A DNA stretch of 48,817 bases from Blautia sp. GTDB lineage: Bacteria > Bacillota > Clostridia > Lachnospirales > Lachnospiraceae. This document shows, one piece after another, positions 34,455 to 44,300 of this stretch (position 1 is the first letter of the stretch; every line of letters starts with the position of its first letter). The notes under the pieces are model-generated. The model searched no databases. It was not told the DNA's origin and worked only from the letters and a program-made list of their open reading frames with translations. The stretch is taken from positions 1 through 48,817 of the forward strand of contig JAFUCO010000005.1 of NCBI GenBank assembly GCA_017459635.1, given 5' to 3'. A program made the position numbers and the translations under genes.

Positions 34455-34575
34455 GCAGCCGAAAAGGAACGCCCCCGAAAGGTGTGGGGGGAAAACGCTC
34501 TCTGAGTTGCGAAGTCCGACGTTTTCCCCCCACCCCCCCTTTCCCCGGACACGCCTCTTTTTTGAAAAACTTAAA
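34455..34575. repeat. GC-rich inverted unit, copy A
   Basis: A GC-rich block with GTGGGGGGAAAACGCTCTC, then CGACGTTTTCCCCCCAC, and CCTTTCCCCGG. These pair to form a long hairpin. It is the same family as 35890-36025, 40850-40935 and 41170-41311. It lies in the 595-base gap between the hybrid kinase and tpiA, which otherwise holds the 36-bp array and a hairpin and has no visible gene. Confidence 0.8.
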
Positions 34576-34597
34576 ATCGTCGCCTTTAATCGTCTTA

Positions 34598-34736
34598 GTA
34601 TAATTCAAGTGATAATATTGAAACACAGTTTTTGTATTATTCAGGTGATAATATTGAAACACAGTTTTTGTATAATTCAGGTGATAATATAAAAACACAG
34701 TTTTTGTATTATTCAGGTAATAATACAGAAACACAG
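34598..34736. repeat. Four 36-bp AT-rich tandem repeats
   Basis: Units start at 34598, 34634, 34670 and 34706 (last one about 31 bases). Each has the form GTATTATTCAGGTGATAATA plus TTGAAACACAGTTTTT, with a short TATTAT...ATAATA palindrome. Units are contiguous with no spacers, so it is not CRISPR. The length is a multiple of three and all frames stay open, so a short ORF appears by chance. Function unknown. Confidence 0.9.
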
Positions 34737-34773
34737 GGGCTGTGAAGAAAGTATGACTTTTTTCACAGCCCCT
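34735..34773. terminator. Hairpin at the end of the tandem array
   Basis: AGGGGCTGTGAA and TTCACAGCCCCT form a perfect 12-bp stem around a 15-base loop. The same GGGCTGTGAA sequence ends the element at 35843-36092. It could stop transcription from tpiA on the minus strand, but the following T-run is weak. Confidence 0.5.
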
Positions 34774-34892
34774 GCTATATTTATAGTAAACGATATTTAA
34801 GATCTTGCTTTGATTCACTATTACTGCAGCTTTTCCGGTAATATGCAGATATTTAAGTTAAGAAATCTATGGCGTTTACTTTTGTGAATGAT

Positions 34893-35642
34893 TTATTTGT
34901 TGTAGTTTACGATCTTTCCGAAGTCTGCTTTCAGGGAGGCGCCGCCGATGAGGCCGCCGTCGATGTCGGGTTTGGCGAGGAGTTCTGCGCAGTTGCCGGC
35001 GTTCATGGAGCCGCCGTACTGGATGCGGATAGCTTCTGCTGTATCAGTGTCATAGATCTCTGCGATCAGGTCACGGATTGCTTTGCAGACTTCCTCTGCC
35101 TGGTCGGAGGTAGCGGTCCTGCCGGTTCCGATAGCCCAGATAGGCTCATAAGCGATAACGATGCCCTTTGCCTGATCTGCTGTAACGTTCTGGAGGTCGG
35201 ATTTGATCTGAAGGCGGATCCAGTCGATGGTTACGCCTGCTTCTCTCTGCTCAAGGGACTCGCCGCAGCAGAGGATCGGGGTGAGGCCGTGCTCCAGAGC
35301 TTTGAGAACCTTCTTGTTGAGGAACTCATCTGTCTCGTTGAAATATTCACGTCTCTCGGAATGTCCGATGATGACGTATTTGCAGCCTGCGTCTACAAGC
35401 ATAGCCGGAGCGATCTCTCCTGTGTAGGCACCCTTCTCCTCGATGTACATATTCTCAGCGCCAACTTCTACGTTGGTGCCTGCAACTGCCTGAACTACCG
35501 GTACGATGTCGACTGCCGGTACGCAGTATACTACGTCAACCTCAGGATTGTTTACCAACGGCTTCAGTGTCTCTACCAGAGCGAGAGCTTCGCTCGGGGT
35601 CATGTTCATTTTCCAGTTACCGGCTATGATCTTTTTTCTCAT
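34893..35642 (-). CDS. tpiA: Triosephosphate isomerase
   Basis: Interconverts dihydroxyacetone phosphate and glyceraldehyde 3-phosphate in glycolysis. The 249-residue TIM barrel has Asn9 and Lys11 in AGNWKMN, catalytic His94 in [11 protein letters not shown], Glu166 in [11 protein letters not shown] and the phosphate loop. Length is normal. GGAAGC lies before the ATG. It is the third gene after gap and pgk on the same strand, but a 450-base gap with a mobile-element-like unit separates it from pgk, so it may have its own promoter. Confidence 0.97.
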   Translation of the reverse strand: MRKKIIAGNWKMNMTPSEALALVETLKPLVNNPEVDVVYCVPAVDIVPVVQAVAGTNVEVGAENMYIEEKGAYTGEIAPAMLVDAGCKYVIIGHSERREYFNETDEFLNKKVLKALEHGLTPILCCGESLEQREAGVTIDWIRLQIKSDLQNVTADQAKGIVIAYEPIWAIGTGRTATSDQAEEVCKAIRDLIAEIYDTDTAEAIRIQYGGSMNAGNCAELLAKPDIDGGLIGGASLKADFGKIVNYNK

Positions 35643-35703
35643 GTTATTTATGCTTCCTTTCTTTATTGGAAAAACCAGAATCAGCTATTCATAGGGGCTT
35701 GAA

Positions 35704-35733
35704 AATAAGACAGAGAACCGTCCCCTGTCTTAT
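35704..35733. repeat. Single arm of the GACAGG..CTGTC palindrome
   Basis: AATAAGACAGAGAACCGTCC followed by CCTGTCTTATT, a single arm of the family at 3725-3788, upstream of tpiA. The arm is itself imperfectly palindromic. Confidence 0.8.
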
Positions 35734-35842
35734 TATTATAACTTCTTACTTGCACAGTGTTGGTCACTGCCCCCTGTAAACTCAAGGATTTCTGAGCACA
35801 ACAGATCTTCTTTTCAGCAATCAATCATACGATTTTGACATG

Positions 35843-36092
35843 TAAGGGGATGTGAAAAAAGTCTTGCTTTTTCACAGCCCCTTGTTTCTATGGTTACCAA
35901 AAAAGAGCGTGCCCGGGGAAAGGGGGGGTGCTGGGTGCCGGTGGCACCCGTTTCGCAACGACCGGAGCGGAGCGGAGAAACGTCGGGCTTCGCAACTCTG
36001 AGAGCGTTTTCCCCCCACGCCTTTCGGAGAGATCCCCCGCTGTATAGCAATAGGTCTATAGTCTGAAAAAAGACTTTTTTCACATCCCCTTA
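35843..36092. mobile_element. GC-rich unit with perfect 21-bp terminal inverted repeats
   Basis: A 250-bp unit bounded by TAAGGGGATGTGAAAAAAGT (left, 35843) and its perfect complement at 36072-36092. The left end directly contains an inverted partner (CTTTTTCACAGCCCCTT), and the middle (35895-36025) is the GC-rich family with a CGGGGAAAGG start and GTTTTCCCCCCACGC end. There is no ORF for a transposase, so it is MITE-like. It ends one base before the pgk stop codon and could also act as a terminator or spacer between pgk and tpiA. Confidence 0.75.
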
Positions 36093-37301
36093 TTATTTCT
36101 CGTCAGCTGCTGCCACGCCCGGAAGCTCTTTGCCTTCAAGGAATTCAAGGGAAGCGCCGCCGCCTGTGGAGATGTGTGACATCTTGTCGCCGAAGCCAAG
36201 CTGATTTACAGCTGCTGCAGAGTCGCCGCCGCCGATGATGGTGGTAGCTTCTGTATCAGCAAGTGCCTGAGCAACAGCCTTTGTTCCTGCTGCAAGGATC
36301 GGGTTTTCGAATACGCCCATCGGTCCGTTCCATACAACTGTCTTGGCTTCTTTTGCGGCTGTTGCATAAAGCTCGATAGTCTTCGGTCCGATATCCATGC
36401 CCATCTTATCAGCCGGAATCTTGTCGGAATCAACAACTACTGTTGCGATCTCAGCATCGATCGGGTTCGGGAACTCATCTGTGCAGACAGTGTCAACCGG
36501 AAGAAGGAGCTTCTTGCCGAGGGACTCAGCCTTTGCGATCATTTCCTTGCAGTAGTCGATCTTGGTGTCGTCAAGGAGTGACTTGCCTACTTCATAGCCT
36601 TTTGCTTTGAGGAAGGTATAAGCCATGCCGCCGCCGATGATAAGTGTATCGCACTTCTCAAGCAGGTTGGAGATAACGTTGAGCTTGTCGGCAACCTTTG
36701 CGCCGCCGAGGATAGCTACGAACGGGCGGACCGGATTCTCGACTGCGTTGCCGAGGAAATCGATCTCTTTCTGCATCAGGTATCCGACTACGCATGTGTC
36801 GACATACTCTGTAACACCAACGTTTGAGCAGTGTGCACGATGAGCGGTACCGAAAGCGTCATTTACGAATACATCGCAGAGAGAAGCAAGCTCTTTCGAG
36901 AAAGCTTCGCCGTTCTTTGTCTCTTCGATGCGATAACGGGTGTTCTCAAGAAGAATGATATCTCCATCCTTCATAGCCTCAACTGCTGCCTTTGCGTTCG
37001 GGCCGACAACCTCGGGATCAGCCGCAAATTTGACTTCCTGGCCGAGCAGCTCGGAAAGACGTACAGCAACCGGTGCAAGAGAAAGCTCTGGTTTCGGCTC
37101 TCCCTTCGGTTTGCCAAGGTGTGAGCAGAGGATGATCTTTCCGCCGTCATTAACAAGCTTCTTGATGGTCGGGAGAGCTGCTACCAGACGGTTCTCGTCA
37201 GTGATCTTGCCTTCCTTGAGCGGTACGTTAAAGTCGCAGCGGACCAGGACCTTCTGGCCTTTTACATTGATGTCATCAACAGATTTTTTGTTAAGTCCCA
37301 T
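36093..37301 (-). CDS. pgk: Phosphoglycerate kinase
   Basis: Makes ATP from 1,3-bisphosphoglycerate in glycolysis. The 402-residue two-domain kinase begins with [12 protein letters not shown] and has the ILLENTRYR segment, the GGGMAYTF nucleotide-side loop and [25 protein letters not shown] at the end. Length is normal. It lies 90 bases downstream of gap with a stable hairpin between. The stop codon abuts the inverted-repeat element at 35843-36092. Confidence 0.97.
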   Translation of the reverse strand: MGLNKKSVDDINVKGQKVLVRCDFNVPLKEGKITDENRLVAALPTIKKLVNDGGKIILCSHLGKPKGEPKPELSLAPVAVRLSELLGQEVKFAADPEVVGPNAKAAVEAMKDGDIILLENTRYRIEETKNGEAFSKELASLCDVFVNDAFGTAHRAHCSNVGVTEYVDTCVVGYLMQKEIDFLGNAVENPVRPFVAILGGAKVADKLNVISNLLEKCDTLIIGGGMAYTFLKAKGYEVGKSLLDDTKIDYCKEMIAKAESLGKKLLLPVDTVCTDEFPNPIDAEIATVVVDSDKIPADKMGMDIGPKTIELYATAAKEAKTVVWNGPMGVFENPILAAGTKAVAQALADTEATTIIGGGDSAAAVNQLGFGDKMSHISTGGGASLEFLEGKELPGVAAADEK

Positions 37302-37324
37302 GATTATCTCCTTTTTAAATGGTA

Positions 37325-37359
37325 AAAGGGTCCGGCCCTTTTGACAGACCGGACCCTTT
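37325..37359 (-). other. Stable hairpin between gap and pgk
   Basis: AAAGGGTCCGG and CCGGACCCTTT form a perfect 11-bp stem with a 13-base loop between the gap stop and the pgk start. There is no long T-run, so it could be a partial terminator or an RNA-stability element that sets the ratio of the two enzymes. Confidence 0.6.
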
Positions 37360-37391
37360 ACTGAGTCAAATTAATTTCCGATAAGCTTTGA

Positions 37392-38411
37392 TCAAGCGCC
37401 GATCAGTTTTCCGAAGTGCTTGATGGTACGAACCATCTGGCAGGTGTAAGAATTCTCGTTGTCATACCAGGAAACTACCTGAACCTCTGTTGTTCCGTTG
37501 TCAAGCGGAAGAGCCATAGTCTGGGTAGCATCGAACAGTGAGCCATAGCTCATGCCAACGATATCGCTGGAAACGATCTCATCGGTGTTGTATCCGAAGG
37601 ACTCGTTTGAAGCAGCTTTCATAGCTTCGTTGATCTGCTCTTTTGTTACGTTACCTTCAACAACTGCTGTAAGGATAGTTGTTGATCCGGTCGGGGTCGG
37701 AACACGCTGTGCAGCGCCGATGAGCTTGCCGCTCAGTTCCGGAATAACAAGGCCGATAGCTTTTGCAGCGCCGGTGCTGTTCGGAACGATATTGATAGCT
37801 GCAGCACGTGATCTTCTCAGATCGCCTTTTCTCTGCGGTCCGTCAAGTGTCATCTGATCGCCTGTGTAAGCGTGGATTGTGCACATGATACCGGATTTGA
37901 TCGGAGCAAAGTCATTGAGAGCCTTAGCCATCGGAGCAAGGCAGTTTGTTGTACAGGAAGCTGCAGAGATGATCTGATCATCCTTTGTAAGCTTGTCATG
38001 GTTTACATTGTAAACGATCGTCGGAAGGTCGTTGCCTGCCGGTGCGGAGATGATAACGTATTTAGCTCCAGCATCGATATGAGCCTGAGCTTTTGCTTTG
38101 GAGGTATAGAATCCGGAGCACTCAAGAACAACGTCAACACCGATCTCGCCCCACGGTGCATTCTTTGCATCCGGAATCGCATAGATCTTGATCTCTTTGC
38201 CGTCTACTGTGATGGAATCCTCACCGGCTACTACTGTTGCAGCCTTGGCATATGTTCCCTGAGTTGAATCATATTTAAGAAGGTGAGCAAGCATCTTCGG
38301 GGAAGTAAGATCGTTGATTGCAACGATATCAAATCCCTCTGCGCCAAACATCTGACGGAAAGCAAGACGACCGATACGACCAAATCCGTTAATTGCAACT
38401 TTTACTGCCAT
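37392..38411 (-). CDS. gap: Glyceraldehyde-3-phosphate dehydrogenase, type I
   Basis: Oxidises glyceraldehyde 3-phosphate with NAD and phosphate in glycolysis. The 339-residue protein has the N-terminal NAD fold [14 protein letters not shown], catalytic Cys153 in [12 protein letters not shown] and [13 protein letters not shown] at the C-terminus. Length is normal. ATAGGAGGAATTT precedes the ATG. It leads the gap-pgk block and has a good promoter 74 bases upstream. Confidence 0.97.
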   Translation of the reverse strand: MAVKVAINGFGRIGRLAFRQMFGAEGFDIVAINDLTSPKMLAHLLKYDSTQGTYAKAATVVAGEDSITVDGKEIKIYAIPDAKNAPWGEIGVDVVLECSGFYTSKAKAQAHIDAGAKYVIISAPAGNDLPTIVYNVNHDKLTKDDQIISAASCTTNCLAPMAKALNDFAPIKSGIMCTIHAYTGDQMTLDGPQRKGDLRRSRAAAINIVPNSTGAAKAIGLVIPELSGKLIGAAQRVPTPTGSTTILTAVVEGNVTKEQINEAMKAASNESFGYNTDEIVSSDIVGMSYGSLFDATQTMALPLDNGTTEVQVVSWYDNENSYTCQMVRTIKHFGKLIGA

Positions 38412-38484
38412 TTTAAATTCCTCCTATAAAAAGTTGATTGGAACAGAATGCACCCAACTTTCAGCGGATACATACCTGCATGTT

Positions 38485-38513
38485 ATTGTAACGAATCCCT
38501 GCCGAAAATTCAA
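38485..38513 (-). promoter_or_regulatory. Promoter of gap
   Basis: On the minus strand, TTGAAT (38508-38513), a 17-bp spacer and TACAAT (38485-38490). It is divergent from the amylosucrase promoter. Confidence 0.6.
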
Positions 38514-38573
38514 GTGCTAATTGCACAAAAATCACAAAAGAATAACGTCATTCTGCTAAAAGTTGATTTCTTC

Positions 38574-38596
38574 ATGGTTTGCTTATTGCAAACCAT
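38574..38596. promoter_or_regulatory. Operator-like palindrome over the -35 of amylosucrase
   Basis: ATGGTTTGC, five bases, GCAAACCAT: a perfect inverted repeat with 9-base arms. It overlaps the -35 of the promoter at 38586-38615, which places it where a repressor would block polymerase. No LacI/GntR-type regulator lies in the window. Confidence 0.6.
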
Positions 38597-38615
38597 GCCA
38601 GCACACTGTTATAAT
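38586..38615 (+). promoter_or_regulatory. Promoter of amylosucrase
   Basis: TTGCAA (38586-38591), an 18-bp spacer and a perfect TATAAT (38610-38615) preceded by TGT. It gives a leader of about 210 bases that holds an 18-bp tandem repeat. Confidence 0.7.
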
Positions 38616-38654
38616 TTACAATACATCAGAATCGCCCTGAGCTTTTCACTCTTC

Positions 38655-38798
38655 CGTCAAGCTGAAATGCACGGTAAGAGCATGGTTCACGGAAAGAATG
38701 AAGCGCACAGAGAGACCAGCTTTCTCTGTAAGAGCACTTTTCACGCTGAGCGCAGAGTTCACAATAAGAACATGGCTCACGCTGAGGACAAAGCACAC
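38655..38798 (+). repeat. Eight degenerate 18-bp tandem repeats in the amylosucrase leader
   Basis: Eight 18-bp units run from 38655 to 38798, such as GGTAAGAGCATGGTTCAC and AATAAGAACATGGCTCAC. When read in the frame of the leading ORF, each unit codes for six residues ending in His in seven of the eight. The unit pattern is at DNA level; whether it is translated is open. Confidence 0.85.
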
Positions 38799-38830
38799 GG
38801 CCGGATTATCCTGCAAGTAAGGAGTATATT

Positions 38831-40762
38831 ATGTCACCAGAAAAAAGAAAGAAAAAAGATGCCGGAAACAATCAGACCATCACGAAAAAAAGTGACAGGA
38901 TTTCCCAGGACCATCAGATCTTCCAGAACCGCTTCGATAAATTCTATGACGAGATAAAATGGCTTTACTGTGAGCTTTACCAGGATGTCCCGGATGTGAT
39001 GGGATACCTGAAGAACCTCACCGAAGGAATGCTTGGATATTATAATGGAAGAAAAGCCTCTCTTAAAGAGTCTGACCTGCGCCGTGAAGCTGACCCCGAA
39101 TGGTACAAGCGCAACGACCTGTTCGGAATGATGCTCTATGTGAACTGTTTTGCAGATACGCTTAAGGGTCTTGAGGACAATCTGGATTACATTCAGGAAT
39201 GCAATGTCAATTATCTTCACCTGATGCCGCTCCTCGCTTCCCCCAAAGGCCGCAGTGACGGAGGCTATGCTGTAGCCGATTTCCGTCAGGTACAGCCCGA
39301 CCTGGGAACGATGGAGGATTTTGCTAAGGCTGCGGACGCATGTCACAAACGCGGTATTAATATCGCGCTCGATTTTGTCATGAACCATACTTCGGAGGAT
39401 CATGAATGGGCAAAACGCGCGCGCAGCGGCGACGCAGAATATCAAAGCCGGTACTTCTTCTTTGACAGCTATGATATTCCGTCCATGTACGAGCAGACCT
39501 GCCCGCAGGTGTTCCCGACAACGGCTCCCGGAAATTTCACCTGGCTTCCGGACTGCGAAAAGCATGTAATGACCACCTTCTATCCCTATCAGTGGGATCT
39601 CAACTACAGAAACCCCGTTGTCCTGAACGAAATGATCTTCAACATGCTTTTCCTTGCCAATCAGGGTGTTGACATCATCCGCCTTGACGCGGTGCCTTAC
39701 ATCTGGAAACAGCTCGGGACCAACTGCCGGAATCTCCCGCAGGTACACACGATAGTGCGCATCATGCGCATGGTATGCGAGATAGTATGTCCGGGTGTGC
39801 TGATGCTTGGTGAAGTAGTCATGGCTCCTGATAAGGTTGCCCCCTACTTTGGCACTCCCGAAAAGCCGGAATGCCACATGCTGTACAACGTCACCACAAT
39901 GGCAAGCACCTGGCATACCGTTGCCGTCAGGGATGTATCGCTGCTGAAACGCCAGATCGACATTCTGGCCTCGCTTCCACGCACATACATCTTCCAGAAC
40001 TATCTGCGCTGTCACGACGATATAGGCTGGGGACTTGACTATCCGTTCCTCGCGAACTTCGGCATAGACGAAGCCGCCCACAAGAAATACCTGAACGATT
40101 TTTTCACCGGCAAATGGCCTGACTCCTTCAGCCGCGGCGAGCTCTATAATGACGACCCGAGGCTCCGCGACGCAAGGCTGTGCGGCACGACCGCCTCGCT
40201 TGTAGGCGTCGAACGCTTTGGCTTTGAAGGCAACAGGCCAAAAGTTAACCAGGCTGTAAAATATGACATAACCCTTCACGCATTCATGCTCTCGCTATCC
40301 GGAATACCGGTGTTGTACAGCGGGGATGAGATAGGAATGCTGAACGACTACTCCTACAAGAGAGATCCCGACAAAGCCGCTGATTCCCGCTACCTGCACC
40401 GTGGCAGCTTCCGCTGGGATCTTGCCGAGAACCGCAATACGGAAGGGACTGTCCAGTATCAGCTGTTCCACGCACTTGACCGCATGGCCCATATCCGCGC
40501 CGCCCACAGCGTGTTCGAAGCCGAAGTCCCCTTCTGGACCCTCCCAACCTGGGACTCCGCAATCCTCGGTCTGGTAAGAGAAAACGAAGAAGAAAAATTC
40601 ATAGGCCTCTACAACTTCAGCGAATACGACAAAGTAGCCTGGATAAACGAACAGGACGGAATGTATCTGGACCTCCTGACAGGCCGCGAAATGAAAGCCA
40701 GCGGCGTCCAGATCCCCGCCTTCGGGAGTTACTGGCTGCTCCATAAGAAGAGAAAGGTGTGA
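38831..40762 (+). CDS. ams: Amylosucrase (GH13_4 family)
   Basis: Expected to split sucrose and transfer glucose to glucan or a glucose acceptor, releasing fructose. The 643-residue protein has the GH13 (alpha/beta)8 barrel. The nucleophile Asp is in IIRLDAVPYIWKQLGTNC at residue 286, the acid/base Glu in LGEVVM at 328, and the transition-state Asp in RCHDDIGWG near 396. These are the numbers of the Neisseria polysaccharea enzyme or within three of them. The KRDPDKAADSRYLHRG region matches the sucrose-binding side. TAAGGAG lies 7 bases before the ATG. It has its own promoter and operator-like site and lies divergent from gap. Other GH13 sucrose enzymes are less likely. Confidence 0.88.
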   Translation: MSPEKRKKKDAGNNQTITKKSDRISQDHQIFQNRFDKFYDEIKWLYCELYQDVPDVMGYLKNLTEGMLGYYNGRKASLKESDLRREADPEWYKRNDLFGMMLYVNCFADTLKGLEDNLDYIQECNVNYLHLMPLLASPKGRSDGGYAVADFRQVQPDLGTMEDFAKAADACHKRGINIALDFVMNHTSEDHEWAKRARSGDAEYQSRYFFFDSYDIPSMYEQTCPQVFPTTAPGNFTWLPDCEKHVMTTFYPYQWDLNYRNPVVLNEMIFNMLFLANQGVDIIRLDAVPYIWKQLGTNCRNLPQVHTIVRIMRMVCEIVCPGVLMLGEVVMAPDKVAPYFGTPEKPECHMLYNVTTMASTWHTVAVRDVSLLKRQIDILASLPRTYIFQNYLRCHDDIGWGLDYPFLANFGIDEAAHKKYLNDFFTGKWPDSFSRGELYNDDPRLRDARLCGTTASLVGVERFGFEGNRPKVNQAVKYDITLHAFMLSLSGIPVLYSGDEIGMLNDYSYKRDPDKAADSRYLHRGSFRWDLAENRNTEGTVQYQLFHALDRMAHIRAAHSVFEAEVPFWTLPTWDSAILGLVRENEEEKFIGLYNFSEYDKVAWINEQDGMYLDLLTGREMKASGVQIPAFGSYWLLHKKRKV

Positions 40763-40846
40763 ACAAAGTCTTTTTCTCCACCCTGTAACCCTCTTCTTTT
40801 TCTGTTGCATCATTTTCTCCAGACGGAGAAAAAACGACAACCGCAA

Positions 40847-41311
40847 CTAAAACCGTGGGGGGAAAACGCTCTCAGAGTCTTGAAGCCCGACGTTTTCCCC
40901 CCACACCCCCCTTTCCCCGGGCACGCTTCTTTTATGTAATACGAATCATGTAACGCAAAAACAGGAAGAATTTTTCTGCCTTTGGACAGAAAACTCTTCC
41001 TGTTTTATATATGAGAACCATCTCTCGTTCTAAATATATGAGAACCTTCTCCCGTTCTAAATATATGAGAGCCTTCTCTCGTTTTAAATATATGAGAACA
41101 TTATCCCGTTCAAACATACAAGAGCCTTATCCTGTTTTAAACACAAAAGAAGGTTCTTTTTCTTTTGGTGGTTTTAAAAAAGCGTGCCCGGGGAAAGGGG
41201 GGGTGTGGGGGGTTGCTGGGTGCCGGTGGCACCCGTTTAGCAACGACCGGAGCGGAGCGGAGAGACGTCGGGCTTCAAGACTCTGAGAGCGTTTTCCCCC
41301 CACGGTTTTAG
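40847..41311. mobile_element. Long inverted-repeat element with internal tandem array
   Basis: The arms 40847-40935 and 41170-41311 are inverted copies: CTAAAACCGTGGGGGG on the left and its complement on the right, with 44 identical bases before the right arm takes an insert (GTGCCGGTGGCACC). Between them are a hairpin (40957-41006, AAAACAGGAAGA/TCTTCCTGTTTT) and a 27-bp tandem array. No ORF of credible coding type is inside. It fills the 585-base gap between amylosucrase and the SLH gene. The GC-rich arms are of the same family as 34455-34575 and 35895-36025. Confidence 0.8.
41005..41139. repeat. Five degenerate 27-bp AT-rich tandem repeats
   Basis: Units begin near 41005, 41032, 41059, 41086 and 41113, with the form AAATATATGAGAACCTTCTC followed by CCGTTCT. 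Units are contiguous, so it is not CRISPR. Like the 36-bp array at 34598, the length is a multiple of nine. The last unit is the most diverged. Confidence 0.9.
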
Positions 41312-41348
41312 CTTCGGTGCCTCTACCCGTATCTCCGAACGGAGAACA

Positions 41349-44300
41349 TTAATCTTTGTATCGGTACAGAAACGATACAACTGCCAACCTTTTGCAGTTG
41401 TTCCATGGCCGGAATGTGTTGTCGTCCCATCCGGTCACTATTCCTTTTGCGGATGCCCATGATATTGCTTTGTCGAAGTCGCTGTTTCCTGTCATGTCTT
41501 TGAAGGAGGCCATTTCTGAAACTTCCGGCTTTCCGGCAAATCTCCACAGGAAGGCTACTATGGCGGCGCGGTTGCAGGTGTTCCAGGGGCGGAATGTGTT
41601 GTCTTCCCATCCTGTCGTGATACCCTGCTCGGAAGCCCAGGAGATTGCCTTGTCAAAATCCCGGTTTCCTGTCATGTCTTTGAATGTCGCCATGGATGCG
41701 GGCTCAGGCCTCCCGGCAAGTCTCCACAGGAATGTTACGACCGCCGCGCGGTTGCAGTCGTTCATCGGGCGGAAAGTATTGTCCGACTCCCAGCCTCCCA
41801 CTATCCCGTTATCTGCTGCCCAGTAAACAGCGTCAAAGTAGAACAGTGAAGGATCCGCAACGTCTCTGAACAGAACCTGTTTTTTGACTATTTTAACAGA
41901 AACAGTGGAAGTCAGCCCGGAAAGCAGTGTCACTGTAACATTGGTCTGTCCTGCAGAGACCGCTGAAATCGTGCCGTTGTTCGTTACTGAAGCAACTCCC
42001 GGATCATCCGAGCTCCATGAAACAACCTTGTCCTCAGGGCCAAGATTGCTGACGATAATGGTCTCAGCCCCACCATCAGGAAGAGCTACGCTGATTTTAC
42101 TAAGTGTGATTGTCGGCTTCAGCTTTGCTACTGTGTTTTGCGCTCTCAGCACTTTGCTGCATACGGAACAGTGGCTTCCCTCTGTAAGCCCCGTATGTAT
42201 ACAGGTCGGTTCGACCGCTTTATCTTTTACTTCGGTATGTCCCTTTGCCGGTATTACCTCCTGTGCCTTAATCACTTCCATACACCGACTGCAGTGGCTT
42301 CCCTCTGTCAGGCCTGTTTCGGTGCACGATGCTTCTACCGCCTTATCAATGACTACTGCATGTCCTTCCTTCCTGCAAATCTCATTATCCGCCAGCACTT
42401 TGACTTTAACAGAAGCTGTATATCCCGAAGTCATTGTTACAGTTACCGTGGTACTGCCGGAATTAACGGCTGTTATCGTTCCATCCCCGGAAATTGCAGC
42501 AACTCCCGTATTCCCTGATTTCCAGGTGTCAACAGCATCCCCTCTTACCAGGCCGCTGACAGTTATCCTCCTTGTACTGCCCTTTTCCAGTTCTATATCT
42601 GCTTCGCTGAGAACAGCCTTTGGTATCTCCTCTACTCCAAAGTAAACAGGAGTGCTGTCGAAAAGCCCGGCCATGGAGGAAGGGCTGTAATTTGTGCCTT
42701 TTTTCCTTATGGAAACCTTCTCCCAGGATGCTCTTGTGCCTGGATAGAATATTGCTGTAAGGGAATCGCCGTCGAAGGCGGATGCATCCACACTGCTCAG
42801 GCTTTTTGACAGCCTGACAATCTTCAGATTACCGCAATCGGCAAATGAATTTGCTCCTATGTAAGTGACTGAAACCGGAATTGTTATATCTGTAAGGGCA
42901 GAACAATTTTTAAAAGCAGAGTCGGCGATTGCCGTGACCGGCAGACCTGCCGCGATTTTCTGGACAGCGTATTCCTCTGATCCTTCTTCATATCCGATAA
43001 CCACAGCGCTGCTCCCTGATGAGATATCATAAAGAACTCCGTCAATACGCGCTCTTCCACCCGGGATATAAGAATCTGCCGAGAGATTAAGCTCATCTGT
43101 GCTGAATGATGAGAACATTGTATCCCTGTATTTATAAGAAACGGCGTGTCCCTTACAATTATAAATATACCCGGATGTCATGTCACCGGATTCATAGCCT
43201 TTAAGGAAAAGAAGATCAGAATGACCAACACAGCCTTCATCACAGTTAGTAACATCTACAAGATAGTTTTTCCCGTTCTCCATGGTTACAATGTTCCACA
43301 TATGCGACCCGGCCCCGGTACCGCCTGCCATGGTTCCGGTCACGCAAATGCAGTCGATGTCATATTCGAAGTCCGTCAGATTGCACAGATACTGGAAAGC
43401 CTTGGAATATCCCTCACACACAACGGACGTTGATGCATCTTCGTCAAACACCCATATCAGCTGCCATGGATTGCCATAAGAATAGCCTCCGCCTGCTGCG
43501 TCATCGTTGTATGAAGCAAGCCTGCAGACTTCATCCTTGTAAGCCTTAAGCTTATTGGAGTCAGACACCCCGGAATAACGGCTCACAATTGCGGATGCCT
43601 TGCTGATGATATTCTGTACGGAGGATCCGATCCTTGTATCGACCTGCATGTGTCCTGCCGAATACTCATCAGCAACAGAAAAACCGACTGACACAGATCC
43701 CTCAAGACCGACATAATATTCATCCCGGGCATAGTCATATTCAGCATAGTAACTGTACCCCATGCTCTGGGTACCCACGGTCTTGTCATACCAGTAAAGC
43801 CTGTATGGGCAGTCCAGTATAAGAGCATTGATCACCTCGCTCATGTTATAATTGACTTTCCTGCGAAGTGCTTCATCAACGCCTTCGGCAAAATACTCGC
43901 CGTCAACAAGGCTGGCCATTCCCAGATTCTCTGCGTAATATGTGACACCGGCAAAGCCCAGTTCTTCAATTGGGATTTCAAACTCCGTCAAAGGCTCCTC
44001 CCCGGCGGCTACCTTTGATATCTTTTCCAGAAGAATATTGTAGATTGTTTTGTTAAGGCCGCTCAGGTGCCTTCCGGCGCTTCTTCTGATTCGTCCGGTT
44101 CCGGTTCCGACAGATGAAACCTCTTCCAGATAATCGAAAAACAGATCTTCTGCCACGATGTCATCCTCTTCAGGATAAATAGTCTCAGCCAGGGAATCGC
44201 CGGAGATGTGCTCAGTGATATCCTTTTCAGGCTCAGGGTCATCTGTATTCTGTTCCAGGGCTGCTGTGTTCTCTTCTATTATTTCCCCTGTTTTTGCCGG

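Noticed and set aside
34396-34818. 140-codon frame over the 36-bp array and GC-rich unit
   Set aside because: The array unit length is a multiple of three, so frames stay open by chance; no ribosome site and the frame crosses hairpins.
38448-38957. 169-codon frame through the amylosucrase leader
   Set aside because: Starts inside the gap leader, crosses both promoters and overlaps the gene start by 127 bases; only its repeat section is notable and is listed as a repeat.
38834-40279. 481-codon open frame antisense to amylosucrase
   Set aside because: Shadow of a strongly supported gene with complete catalytic motifs; no ribosome site or known family.
34598-41139. CRISPR array at the 36-bp or 27-bp repeats
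   Set aside because: Units are contiguous with no spacers and there are no cas genes.
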